From an uncultured Lachnospiraceae bacterium (lineage in GTDB: Bacteria; Bacillota; Clostridia; Lachnospirales; Lachnospiraceae): a stretch of DNA of 12,071 bases. A program made the translations under genes and the position numbers. The stretch lies in the NCBI GenBank assembly GCA_902767235.1, contig CACXGR010000221.1:1-12071 (forward strand). The letters are read 5' to 3'. Under the pieces are notes generated by a model, which did not search any database, was not told the origin of the DNA, and worked only from the letters and a program-made list of their open reading frames with translations. Positions 6,112 to 12,071 of this stretch are shown here, piece by piece (position 1 is the stretch's first letter; each line of letters begins with the position of its first letter).

Positions 6112-7209
6112 TCAGGGAATGCGGACGATCTCCACCCCTTTGTCCGCCCAAAACTCTTCACTGTGCTCAGACCGGCCTGTTTCCATCCTGTCAGCCGTTA
6201 CGAAAAGTCTGCCGAAATGCCATTTCTCCCATGCTTTTGCGTCGTCAGCGCATGCCTGTGCGGCGCGGTCCACGTATTTGCAGGCTGCGACGATCTGCCT
6301 GGACTGTTCCCTTGAAGCCGCGCGCTCTGCGCCGTCCGTCCCCTCGCCGGCTTCTACGCCGACGATCAGATAGTCGCAGTTTTCTCTGGCCTTTTGGATC
6401 CGGTCAAGGCTCCGGATGTCAAAGGGCTCGAAACATCCTGCCAGATATCCGGTCACCATCCTGCTTCGGTCAGCCGCGCGGCCCGAATCCTTCTTGTATT
6501 TGTAGCTATGAATCCCGTATTCATGAGGATCTGTGTGGTATCTCTCCAGAACCGCTTTGAAGATCTCCTCATACTGCGGGATATAGAGCGTCTCTCCGGC
6601 GAATATGCGCTCCGTGATATTTTCCGCCAGATCCGCCAGGAGGTCCAGTCTGTTGGGGCCCCCGTAAAATTTGGATCCCTTGAAGGAGGCCGGCGAGACG
6701 TTGAGGATCCGATTCTTTCTGCCGGACACCTCCAGCTCAATGTTGACGCTTTCGATCAGTCTGCATACGGATGCCTTGGAGGCCGCGTATACCGCAGCCA
6801 TGGGCGATGACATAAGTCCCGAAATGGACCCCATCACGCCGGTGTAAAAATCCTTTTCGCTGTTGATCCTGTCATAAAAGATACGCAGGATCTTGATCGT
6901 CGATGTGGCATTGATCGTCATGATACTGCCGATCTCCGCCGTCGTAAAATATTCAAACTCCGCCACCCGGCCTATTCCGGCCGTGATCATCAGTACCTCC
7001 AGGTCTTCCTGCGCCGCGATCTCAGAAAGGAAGTCTTCATCGAGATCCAGCAGATTCACATACATGTATTCATAGCTGTTTTCCGGAAGTACTCCCTTTT
7101 CTGGTTCCTTCCTGTCCAGGATCAGCGCCCTGTATCCTCTGCCGATCAGGTTTAATGATACCGCCAGGCCCATGCCGTTTCCACCGCCTATGATAACCGC
7201 CGTCTTCAT
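6112..7209 (-). CDS. Short-chain dehydrogenase fused to a degenerate cytidylyltransferase-like domain
   Basis: This 365-residue protein has two parts. Residues 1 to about 235 form a short-chain dehydrogenase/reductase: the nucleotide-binding GGGNGMG is at 8-14, TAG at 76-78, N100 in the TINAT stretch, a Ser-containing GSIS at 127-130 and the catalytic YAASK at 141-145. It should be an active NAD(P)-dependent enzyme. Residues about 252-365 align by eye with glycerol-3-phosphate cytidylyltransferase-type domains (PF01467): the CDYLIVGVEAGE strand at 278-289, REQSRQIVAACKYVD at 300-314, AWEKWHF at 326-332 and KGVEIVRIP at the end. However, the HxGH catalytic motif is replaced by DIRS (264-267), the GDDWK region reads TADRM, and the protein stops before the usual ISST motif. 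No other frame restores that motif. The ATG at 7209 has AAGGGAAG 6 nt upstream and follows the previous gene by 26 nt. By analogy with TarI/TarJ and Bcs1, it may reduce a ketose phosphate for a CDP-polyol, but CDP transfer by this protein looks doubtful. Confidence 0.85.
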   Translation of the reverse strand: MKTAVIIGGGNGMGLAVSLNLIGRGYRALILDRKEPEKGVLPENSYEYMYVNLLDLDEDFLSEIAAQEDLEVLMITAGIGRVAEFEYFTTAEIGSIMTINATSTIKILRIFYDRINSEKDFYTGVMGSISGLMSSPMAAVYAASKASVCRLIESVNIELEVSGRKNRILNVSPASFKGSKFYGGPNRLDLLADLAENITERIFAGETLYIPQYEEIFKAVLERYHTDPHEYGIHSYKYKKDSGRAADRSRMVTGYLAGCFEPFDIRSLDRIQKARENCDYLIVGVEAGEGTDGAERAASREQSRQIVAACKYVDRAAQACADDAKAWEKWHFGRLFVTADRMETGRSEHSEEFWADKGVEIVRIP

Positions 7210-7235
7210 AAACAACTTCCCTTTCTTTGCTGATA

Positions 7236-9617
7236 TTATTTGCGGGGTCTGAGATGCCTGATCCCCTTCTTGACCGCCCTTCTCATTTCGGGAGAGAGCT
7301 GATTGAACCAATACTTCCCGCTGTTCACCTTTTGCGAGCTCTCCAGGTCAAACAGTAAGCCGGGATCCGTGACATCACCGAACTCTTTGCTGGTCCCAAA
7401 GATGCGGGTGGGTCTTTGCAGATTGGGATTTCCTTCTGCAGCCGTGTTCCAGTCCGTCCCGGTCATCCGGATATCGCCGGAAATGAGGTCGAGCAGTTTC
7501 TCCCCCCGCCGGGTGTTTATAAGGACCACGGATACCCGCCTGTTCTTTCCAAAAGGATCCGGGAGCTTTTCCGTATTCCAGAAGTCCCCCATCGTCAGGT
7601 CCGCCGCCCGTTCTCTCTGTGAGAAGGCACACCGGTAGCAGCTCTTTCTGAACCACTTAGACGACATAAAGAGACGGTAATAGGGATCTCTGAATCCGGA
7701 CAGCGATACCCTGCCGCCGTTCTCCATGCCGATCGTGACCATAAAGTCCCTGTCGAAGCCTGTACCGGCCTCCTCTTCTCTGCTGCGGAAGCGGTAGCTC
7801 ACCGCTCTCTGGCCATGTCTCTCCCAGATCCACTCCAGATAGCTCTCAAACATCTTGGGGGATGGTGTGCCGTGACAGATGATCTCTGCCGTATATAATT
7901 CTTTAGCAACTCCGGGACAAATTTCCTCAGCTGCCGCACGCACGCCGGCGATCTGACAGGGTGTTCCCGTAAAGAGCACTTTTCTCCCCGCCTTGAGATC
8001 ATCGATCACCCGGCTGACAGCCGAATTCATGTCTGACTGCACATATTTGGATCCCCGGAAGGCCTCTGCCTGTTCAGGCGAATCCGCCCGTTCCACCATG
8101 ACCCGCAGTTTGTCATCATAGATGGATCCGTATGCCGGATCTCCCTGCTCTGTCCATCTCTTTACCAGGATCCCTCCGATCCCGCCCGAAGCACTCGCCC
8201 TGTCTTCGGTAACGGCGTATGCGCCCAGGCATACTGTCGGCGCGTGCATCTGCAGCGGTCTGCCCTGCATGGGGCATGTCCGAATACATCTCCCGCAGTG
8301 CACGCACTTCTCTTCGTCAATGACCGGAGCAGCAAATCCGTTGCGGTTGCGGGACATCGTTATACATCCGGCAGGACATACCGCTTCGCATGCGCTGCAC
8401 CCGGTACATCTTGCCTCATCCGCATTGACGCGTGTCCCGGGTTCAGACGCATCATAAGCTTTTACGGCATGATACAGAGCTTCTCTCAAATAACCAAGAG
8501 ATTTTCTCTTCTCTCTATCCATAATCGCGGAGATCTTTTCCTCGTCCACCGCATATAGCGCTTCCAGCTCATCGATCCGACTTGCGTCGATCAGCCTGTG
8601 GGACTGATCGAAGAGTGCTAAAAGGTCATACAGCCTCGAGTTCATGGATACATGCCCGGATTTATTCCTTTCGAATACCGCAAAGGGCTTCCGATAAATG
8701 ATCGAGAATACTGCTCCGTGGAATGAATCCGTCAGCACAAACTGCGCGCCGCTGATCAGGGAGACAAACTCTGCGGGACCTGCCTTGGCGATCCTGAGGC
8801 CGGGCCCCGCAGCATCCGTCAGGTTATACTCCTGCTTGGCGTAGGGGATGAAGACCATCCTGAGGCCGTGCCTGCGGCAGAAAGCTACCGCTTTCCGGCG
8901 CACCTGCAGACTGTCGGAAAAGAAATAAACCAGTGCGTATTTGCCACTGATCACCGGTCCGGATGCCGCTTTATCCCACTCCTCCCTGTCCAGGAGCATC
9001 GTGGGATCGAGGGATGTGACCACCGGGTTGTCCAGATAGCTTTCCAGAAGCACCTTTGCTGTTTTCTCCCTGACACTGAGCGAGCCGAACTTCTTCAGAG
9101 CCGGAATTAGGACAGCAGCTTCTCTCTCGGAGAAACTGTCTCTGCCGATACTCGCCGCATAGGAGATCTTTCTTTCCGGCTCACTGACAAATGTCTGCAG
9201 GTACAGGTTTCTGACTGCGTTCGGATTCCAGATCTGATCCGAACCGCTGATAAAAGCTTTATACCGCTCGGGAAGTCTCTCTGCGGAAAGGTCGTCGTAT
9301 ACTTCTGTGCTGACGCCGGTGTCTTTCATGAACCGCTCAAAGAGCCGGATCCTCTCCGCAAGAAGGTCCGAGATCATAAAGCGGCACTTACCGATCGCCT
9401 TTTCTCCAGCCTTTTCAGCAGCCGAGAGCATCCCGTACTGCCTGATCTGCTGCCTGAGTCCCGGATAAACAGGGTTGGGATTGGCGCCCACATCGTACGA
9501 CACAAGATCGACGGAATACCCCAGATCTGTCACTGCCTTTTTCAAGGCATATCCCTGGAGCATCCCGCCGTAGTTATAGTTTTTATAAAATTTGGTCAAA
9601 ATAGCCGCGTCTTTCAT
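7236..9617 (-). CDS. Fusion: polysaccharide pyruvyl transferase + 2[4Fe-4S] ferredoxin + FrhB-like domain
   Basis: This is a 793-residue three-part protein. Residues 1 to about 390 are a polysaccharide pyruvyl transferase domain (PF04230): YNYGGMLQGYAL at 14-25, GSDQIWN at 125-131, SLDPTMLL at 202-209 and TDSFHG at 296-301. Residues 404-448 hold two complete ferredoxin motifs, C404-x2-C407-x2-C410-x3-C414-P and C438-x2-C441-x2-C444-x3-C448-P. Residues about 460-750 match the coenzyme F420 hydrogenase/dehydrogenase beta-subunit family (PF04422/PF04432): FTGTPCQIAGVR at 549-560, ICHGTPSPKMFESYL at 580-594, CYRC at 660-663 and TMGDFW at 675-680. FrhB relatives are flavin and iron-sulfur oxidoreductases and often lie beside pyruvyl transferases in glycan loci of bacteria lacking F420; the reaction there is not established. 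Here the partners are one chain. The ATG at 9617 overlaps the GT4 stop as ATGA, with AGGGG 6 nt upstream. No membrane segment is seen, so it is likely cytoplasmic. Confidence 0.9.
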   Translation of the reverse strand: MKDAAILTKFYKNYNYGGMLQGYALKKAVTDLGYSVDLVSYDVGANPNPVYPGLRQQIRQYGMLSAAEKAGEKAIGKCRFMISDLLAERIRLFERFMKDTGVSTEVYDDLSAERLPERYKAFISGSDQIWNPNAVRNLYLQTFVSEPERKISYAASIGRDSFSEREAAVLIPALKKFGSLSVREKTAKVLLESYLDNPVVTSLDPTMLLDREEWDKAASGPVISGKYALVYFFSDSLQVRRKAVAFCRRHGLRMVFIPYAKQEYNLTDAAGPGLRIAKAGPAEFVSLISGAQFVLTDSFHGAVFSIIYRKPFAVFERNKSGHVSMNSRLYDLLALFDQSHRLIDASRIDELEALYAVDEEKISAIMDREKRKSLGYLREALYHAVKAYDASEPGTRVNADEARCTGCSACEAVCPAGCITMSRNRNGFAAPVIDEEKCVHCGRCIRTCPMQGRPLQMHAPTVCLGAYAVTEDRASASGGIGGILVKRWTEQGDPAYGSIYDDKLRVMVERADSPEQAEAFRGSKYVQSDMNSAVSRVIDDLKAGRKVLFTGTPCQIAGVRAAAEEICPGVAKELYTAEIICHGTPSPKMFESYLEWIWERHGQRAVSYRFRSREEEAGTGFDRDFMVTIGMENGGRVSLSGFRDPYYRLFMSSKWFRKSCYRCAFSQRERAADLTMGDFWNTEKLPDPFGKNRRVSVVLINTRRGEKLLDLISGDIRMTGTDWNTAAEGNPNLQRPTRIFGTSKEFGDVTDPGLLFDLESSQKVNSGKYWFNQLSPEMRRAVKKGIRHLRPRK

Positions 9618-10786
9618 TTGCTGCCCCTGTCCGTGCCGACTACACGCATGAACAGATCTCTGTGCGCTTTGGCGGTCCGTTCCACGTCAAACCGTTGCTT
9701 CACGATCTCCAGACCGTTTTTTACAAGCCTCTTTCTCAGTTCATCATCATCATGCAGTCTCACGACTGCTCTCGCCGTTCCGTTATAATCCTCGCAGTCC
9801 ACCAGCAGGCCGTTTCTCTCGTCGATGATGATCTCCGGTATCGCATCGACCCTGGCTGCTACGATCGGTTTACAGGTCAGCATATACTCCGGAAGTACAA
9901 GCCCGAACCCTTCCCATCTGCTCAGGAGCATAGCCAGGTCAAAATTGCCGATATAATCCAGTGGATCGCTGACCCATCCGGTGATCAGGAAGCAGTCTCC
10001 GAGTCCCCGCTCACTGATCATTCTCTCCACTTCGGTCCGGTTAAGTCCGTCCCCGACGATCATGAAAAACGCCTCCGGAATCTTCTTTTTGATCTCCGAT
10101 GCAGCTTTTACAAATACATCCGGCGCTTTCTGCATTGCCAGACGGCCTACCATTCCGACCACAAATGCATCTTCCGGAATGCCGAGGACATCACGGGGAA
10201 TGCTCGTGACCTTTTGCACTTCATTCAGATCGATGCCGTTATAGATCACTTCCAGTTTGGATGGCGTACAGATGCTGTGCGCCAATGCGGTGTTTTTCTC
10301 AAATTCCGATATACACACAATACTGTCTGTCATCGGGGCCAGCATCCTCTCGATCATGACATAAGACCTGATTACTTTTTCGTCTGCCCCCTTCATATTA
10401 AATGCCCATCCGTGTGCATTATATACACAGGCATTTTTCTTGCCGTCCCGGTTCCGCATTCCGAAATTGGCCATGCGTCCGATCGCGCCGGCTTTGGAAC
10501 TGTGACAATAGATCACATCCGGCTTATATTTGCCGATCAGCCTGCGCACATCCATCACGCTCCGAATATCCGATCTTGCACTGATCGCATGGTGCATATC
10601 GGATACATGTTCTATCCTGGATACAATTCCTTCGAACTTACTTGCATCAAACGAATCCGAGCACACAAGAATATTCTCCAGCTGATCACTATAATTCTGT
10701 TTTAGCTTAGTCAATAACGCGACCAAGTACCGCTCTACGCCGCCCGGCGCTTCCGCGATATGTAACACACGTACCTTCCTTGCCAC
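9614..10786 (-). CDS. GT4-type glycosyltransferase (GT-B fold)
   Basis: This 390-residue protein has the retaining GT4 family architecture. It has an N-terminal acceptor domain beginning VRVLHIAEAPGGVERYL (residues 5-21, including the GGVERY glycine loop), a linker around 181-186 (IYNGID), and a nucleotide-sugar-binding C-terminal domain with VVGMVGRLAMQKAPDVF at 209-225, MIVGDG at 242-247 and the E-x7-E pair E292/E300 within SRWEGFGLVLPEYM. It should add one sugar from an NDP-sugar to the lipid-linked repeat at the cytoplasmic face; the sugar is not predictable. The start is GTG at 10786, with AGGAG 7 nt upstream. It is the first gene after two stacked promoters, and its stop overlaps the next start as ATGA, so it is coupled to the pyruvyl transferase-FrhB fusion. 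Confidence 0.92.
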   Translation of the reverse strand: MARKVRVLHIAEAPGGVERYLVALLTKLKQNYSDQLENILVCSDSFDASKFEGIVSRIEHVSDMHHAISARSDIRSVMDVRRLIGKYKPDVIYCHSSKAGAIGRMANFGMRNRDGKKNACVYNAHGWAFNMKGADEKVIRSYVMIERMLAPMTDSIVCISEFEKNTALAHSICTPSKLEVIYNGIDLNEVQKVTSIPRDVLGIPEDAFVVGMVGRLAMQKAPDVFVKAASEIKKKIPEAFFMIVGDGLNRTEVERMISERGLGDCFLITGWVSDPLDYIGNFDLAMLLSRWEGFGLVLPEYMLTCKPIVAARVDAIPEIIIDERNGLLVDCEDYNGTARAVVRLHDDDELRKRLVKNGLEIVKQRFDVERTAKAHRDLFMRVVGTDRGSK

Positions 10787-10824
10787 TCTTTTACTCCTGT
10801 GTGAACAGACACTGTCATCAAACC

Positions 10825-10864
10825 TACGGAGTTATTATAGCATAAAAAACGCTAAAATTCCGTA
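10825..10864 (-). repeat. Inverted TACGGA/TCCGTA repeat around the second promoter
   Basis: A 6-bp inverted repeat (10825-10830 with 10859-10864) surrounds the -10 element at 10834-10839. A further direct copy of TTACGGA lies at 10901-10907, touching the -35 of the upstream promoter. In RNA from the upstream promoter the pair could form a long-looped stem with inner TAGC/GCTA pairing. It could equally be a pair of protein-binding sites on DNA. Confidence 0.45.
10834..10842 (-). promoter_or_regulatory. Extended -10 promoter (P2) for the GT4 unit
   Basis: On the minus strand TGC precedes a perfect TATAAT (10839-10834), an extended -10 element. The best -35 positions (around 10857-10862) are poor, as tolerated for extended -10 promoters. 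Transcription would start near 10827, about 40 nt before the GTG start. Confidence 0.55.
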
Positions 10865-10872
10865 ACTGCATC

Positions 10873-10901
10873 ATTATAATACATCTATTCCTTCTTGTCA
10901 T
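10873..10901 (-). promoter_or_regulatory. Sigma-A-type promoter (P1) for the GT4 unit
   Basis: ATGACA (10901-10896), a 17-nt spacer and TATAAT (10878-10873) match consensus at 5/6 and 6/6. It begins about 20 nt after the GT2 stop codon and should start RNA near 10866, giving an 80-nt leader before GTG 10786. No convincing terminator separates it from the GT2 gene. Confidence 0.7.
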
Positions 10902-10920
10902 CCGTAATTGGCAAAACGCA

Positions 10921-11892
10921 TCATTTGGAATGGTCAAGATCCGCATCGTTTTTTAATAAGCTGCGCATATTTTCTATCATGATCAGACGGAATTCAAATT
11001 CCTGGCGCTCCTTCTCCACCAGCGTCGACAGGATCAGTCCTGCAAAAAAGGACAATACTCCGGCGATCGTAGTAAACCCGCAGACGATGAGCGTGGGAAA
11101 TCTCGGAACAAGCCCTGTCTTTATGTATTCCAGCAGGACCGGCGCAAAAAGGATGAGCGAGATCAGAAATAGGATGCCGGCCAGTCCCGCAAAAAACTTC
11201 ATCGGCCTGTAATTTTTAAACAATCTGAATATGGTCCCCAGCACTTTGGCGCCGTCTGAATAGGTGTCCAGCTTTGATTCGCTTCCCTCCGGCCTGTCCC
11301 TGTATTCGATCACCACATTCTCGATCCGCATGTTCTTCTCAACCGCATGAATGCTCATCTCTGTCTCGATCTCGAATCCCTTGGACAGCACCGGGAAGGT
11401 CTTCACAAACAGATAACTGAAGGCTCTGTATCCGGTCATGATATCCCGGATGTTATTGTCAAAGAGCTTGTTAATACTCAGCCTCACAAGGCTGTTGCCG
11501 AAATTGTGAAACGGGCGTTTATTCTCTTCAAAGTATGTGGAGGAGAGCCGGTCTCCCACCACCATGTCTGTGCCTTTGTGGAGGACCAGATCCACCATCT
11601 GTCTTCCGTATTCGGCCGGATAAGTATCATCCCCGTCGACCATAATGTAGCATTCGGCATCGATCTCCCGAAACATCCTGCGGATCACATTTCCTTTGCC
11701 CTGCTGGTACTCATGCCTGACAACAGCGCCTGCCTTCTCTGCAATCTGCGCAGTATTGTCAGTGGAGTTATTATCATACACATAGATCACGGATTCCGGC
11801 AGTGATCTTTTCCAGTCAGTGATCACCTTCTCGATTGTCTGCTCTTCATTGTAGCAGGGTATCAGTACAGCGATGGTATCCAAGTTGTTCAT
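10921..11892 (-). CDS. Membrane-anchored GT2 glycosyltransferase
   Basis: This 323-residue protein has a GT-A domain of the DPM1/polyprenyl-phosphate glycosyltransferase type (PF00535), followed by two C-terminal membrane segments (about 232-255 and 266-290) and a charged tail. Motifs seen are VLIPCYNEEQTIEKVI (9-24), VYDNNSTDNT (38-47), the metal-binding VDGDDTYP with D86/D88, MTGYRAFS (152-159) and the acceptor-side RDRPEGSESKL (198-208). Enzymes of this group use a nucleotide sugar to charge polyprenyl phosphate or a lipid-linked acceptor at the inner face of the membrane; which applies is not decidable here. The ATG at 11892 is immediately preceded by GAGGAGGA, so the spacing is unusually short. 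TTG at 11883 would sit 10 nt from the same site and is an alternative start that removes only three residues. Confidence 0.9.
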   Translation of the reverse strand: MNNLDTIAVLIPCYNEEQTIEKVITDWKRSLPESVIYVYDNNSTDNTAQIAEKAGAVVRHEYQQGKGNVIRRMFREIDAECYIMVDGDDTYPAEYGRQMVDLVLHKGTDMVVGDRLSSTYFEENKRPFHNFGNSLVRLSINKLFDNNIRDIMTGYRAFSYLFVKTFPVLSKGFEIETEMSIHAVEKNMRIENVVIEYRDRPEGSESKLDTYSDGAKVLGTIFRLFKNYRPMKFFAGLAGILFLISLILFAPVLLEYIKTGLVPRFPTLIVCGFTTIAGVLSFFAGLILSTLVEKERQEFEFRLIMIENMRSLLKNDADLDHSK

Positions 11893-11936
11893 TCCTCCTC
11901 TTTTCGGAACAGCTTCCCGATTCAGTCATAAAAAGT

Positions 11937-11965
11937 ATTATACACATTAATCCTTCAAATAAGAA
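11937..11965 (-). promoter_or_regulatory. Likely promoter for the GT2 gene
   Basis: A perfect TATAAT (11942-11937) is preceded at 17 nt by TTCTTA (11965-11960), which matches only 3 of 6 -35 bases. RNA would start near 11930, about 38 nt before the ATG. It lies in the 85-nt gap after the upstream gene's stop, where no terminator hairpin is evident. Confidence 0.5.
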
Positions 11966-11977
11966 TCCTGCCTGTAA

Positions 11978-12071
11978 CTATCTGAGCTCGTCAATATATT
12001 TTCCGTCCAGGACATCCTTGAGGTACTGACCGTACTGATTCTTTTTCATGATCTCATATGTCTCGAGCACA
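11978..12071 (-). CDS. rmlA: 3' end of a gene, probably glucose-1-phosphate thymidylyltransferase (RmlA)
   Basis: The last 30 codons of a gene enter from the right edge and stop at TAG 11978-11980. The tail contains MKKNQYGQYLKDVLDG, which resembles the C-terminus of RmlA proteins, where a K-x-x-YGQYL-type stretch close to the end is usual. RmlA joins glucose-1-phosphate and dTTP to make dTDP-glucose, the first step toward dTDP-rhamnose, and it commonly sits in glycan loci. The identification rests on this short stretch only. The first base of the window's minus strand (12071) is the last base of a split codon. Confidence 0.5.
   Translation of the reverse strand, partial: VLETYEIMKKNQYGQYLKDVLDGKYIDELR

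Noticed and set aside
7210..7311. Upstream start (7311) for the dehydrogenase fusion, adding 34 residues
   Set aside because: It would overlap the 3' end of the FrhB fusion by 76 nt with polar, low-complexity residues. The nucleotide-binding motif starts right after ATG 7209, which has its own ribosome site.
9662..10705. Plus-strand open frame of 347 codons antisense to the GT4 gene
   Set aside because: It lies wholly inside a well-supported glycosyltransferase gene. Its translation is rich in His, Cys and Arg with no recognisable domain, and there is no fitting ribosome site or intergenic space. It is a shadow frame.

Overview
The window is part of a cell-surface polysaccharide (capsule, exopolysaccharide or wall glycan) locus. 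Every gene I can support lies on the minus strand, so the genes run from the right edge to the left edge. The Shine-Dalgarno sites, sigma-A-type promoters, roughly balanced base composition (by eye) and protein style suggest a Gram-positive anaerobe of the Clostridia, perhaps Lachnospiraceae. This assignment is an inference from style, not from a marker gene.

Layout in transcription order: (1) the 3' end of a gene whose tail resembles glucose-1-phosphate thymidylyltransferase (RmlA), 12071-11978; (2) a membrane-anchored GT2 glycosyltransferase, 11892-10921, behind a plausible promoter; (3) a unit starting from two stacked promoters near 10900-10834: a GT4 glycosyltransferase (10786-9614), a fusion of polysaccharide pyruvyl transferase, ferredoxin and FrhB-like domains (9617-7236), and a fusion of a short-chain dehydrogenase with a decayed cytidylyltransferase-like domain (7209-6112); (4) a 181-nt gap with a strong hairpin and a near-consensus promoter; (5) a CDP-alcohol phosphotransferase (5930-5196), another 181-nt gap with a hairpin, a Stealth-family sugar-1-phosphate transferase (5014-3968), an O-antigen-ligase/Wzy-type polymerase (3916-2618), a stand-alone pyruvyl transferase (2608-1505) and a Wzx-type flippase (1508-90); (6) a long inverted repeat over the flippase stop codon, with the leader of what may be another gene at the left edge.

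Taken together, the genes look able to build a lipid-linked repeat (GT2, GT4 and Stealth, with initiation elsewhere), decorate it with ketal pyruvate (two pyruvyl transferases) and with an alcohol-phosphate group (CDP-alcohol phosphotransferase), flip it (Wzx) and polymerise or ligate it (Wzy/WaaL-like). No initiating phosphoglycosyltransferase, chain-length regulator or tyrosine kinase is visible here.

The most unusual parts are the 793-residue pyruvyl transferase-ferredoxin-FrhB fusion, the dehydrogenase whose C-terminal nucleotidyltransferase domain has lost its HxGH motif and its last catalytic motif, and the neighbouring CDP-alcohol phosphotransferase that lacks the last Asp of its signature. 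They form a contiguous block and may be a modification module with unusual redox and phospho-alcohol chemistry. That is a hypothesis, not a demonstrated system. No gene-free stretch exceeds 300 bases, and I saw no tRNA, rRNA, CRISPR array or insertion sequence.
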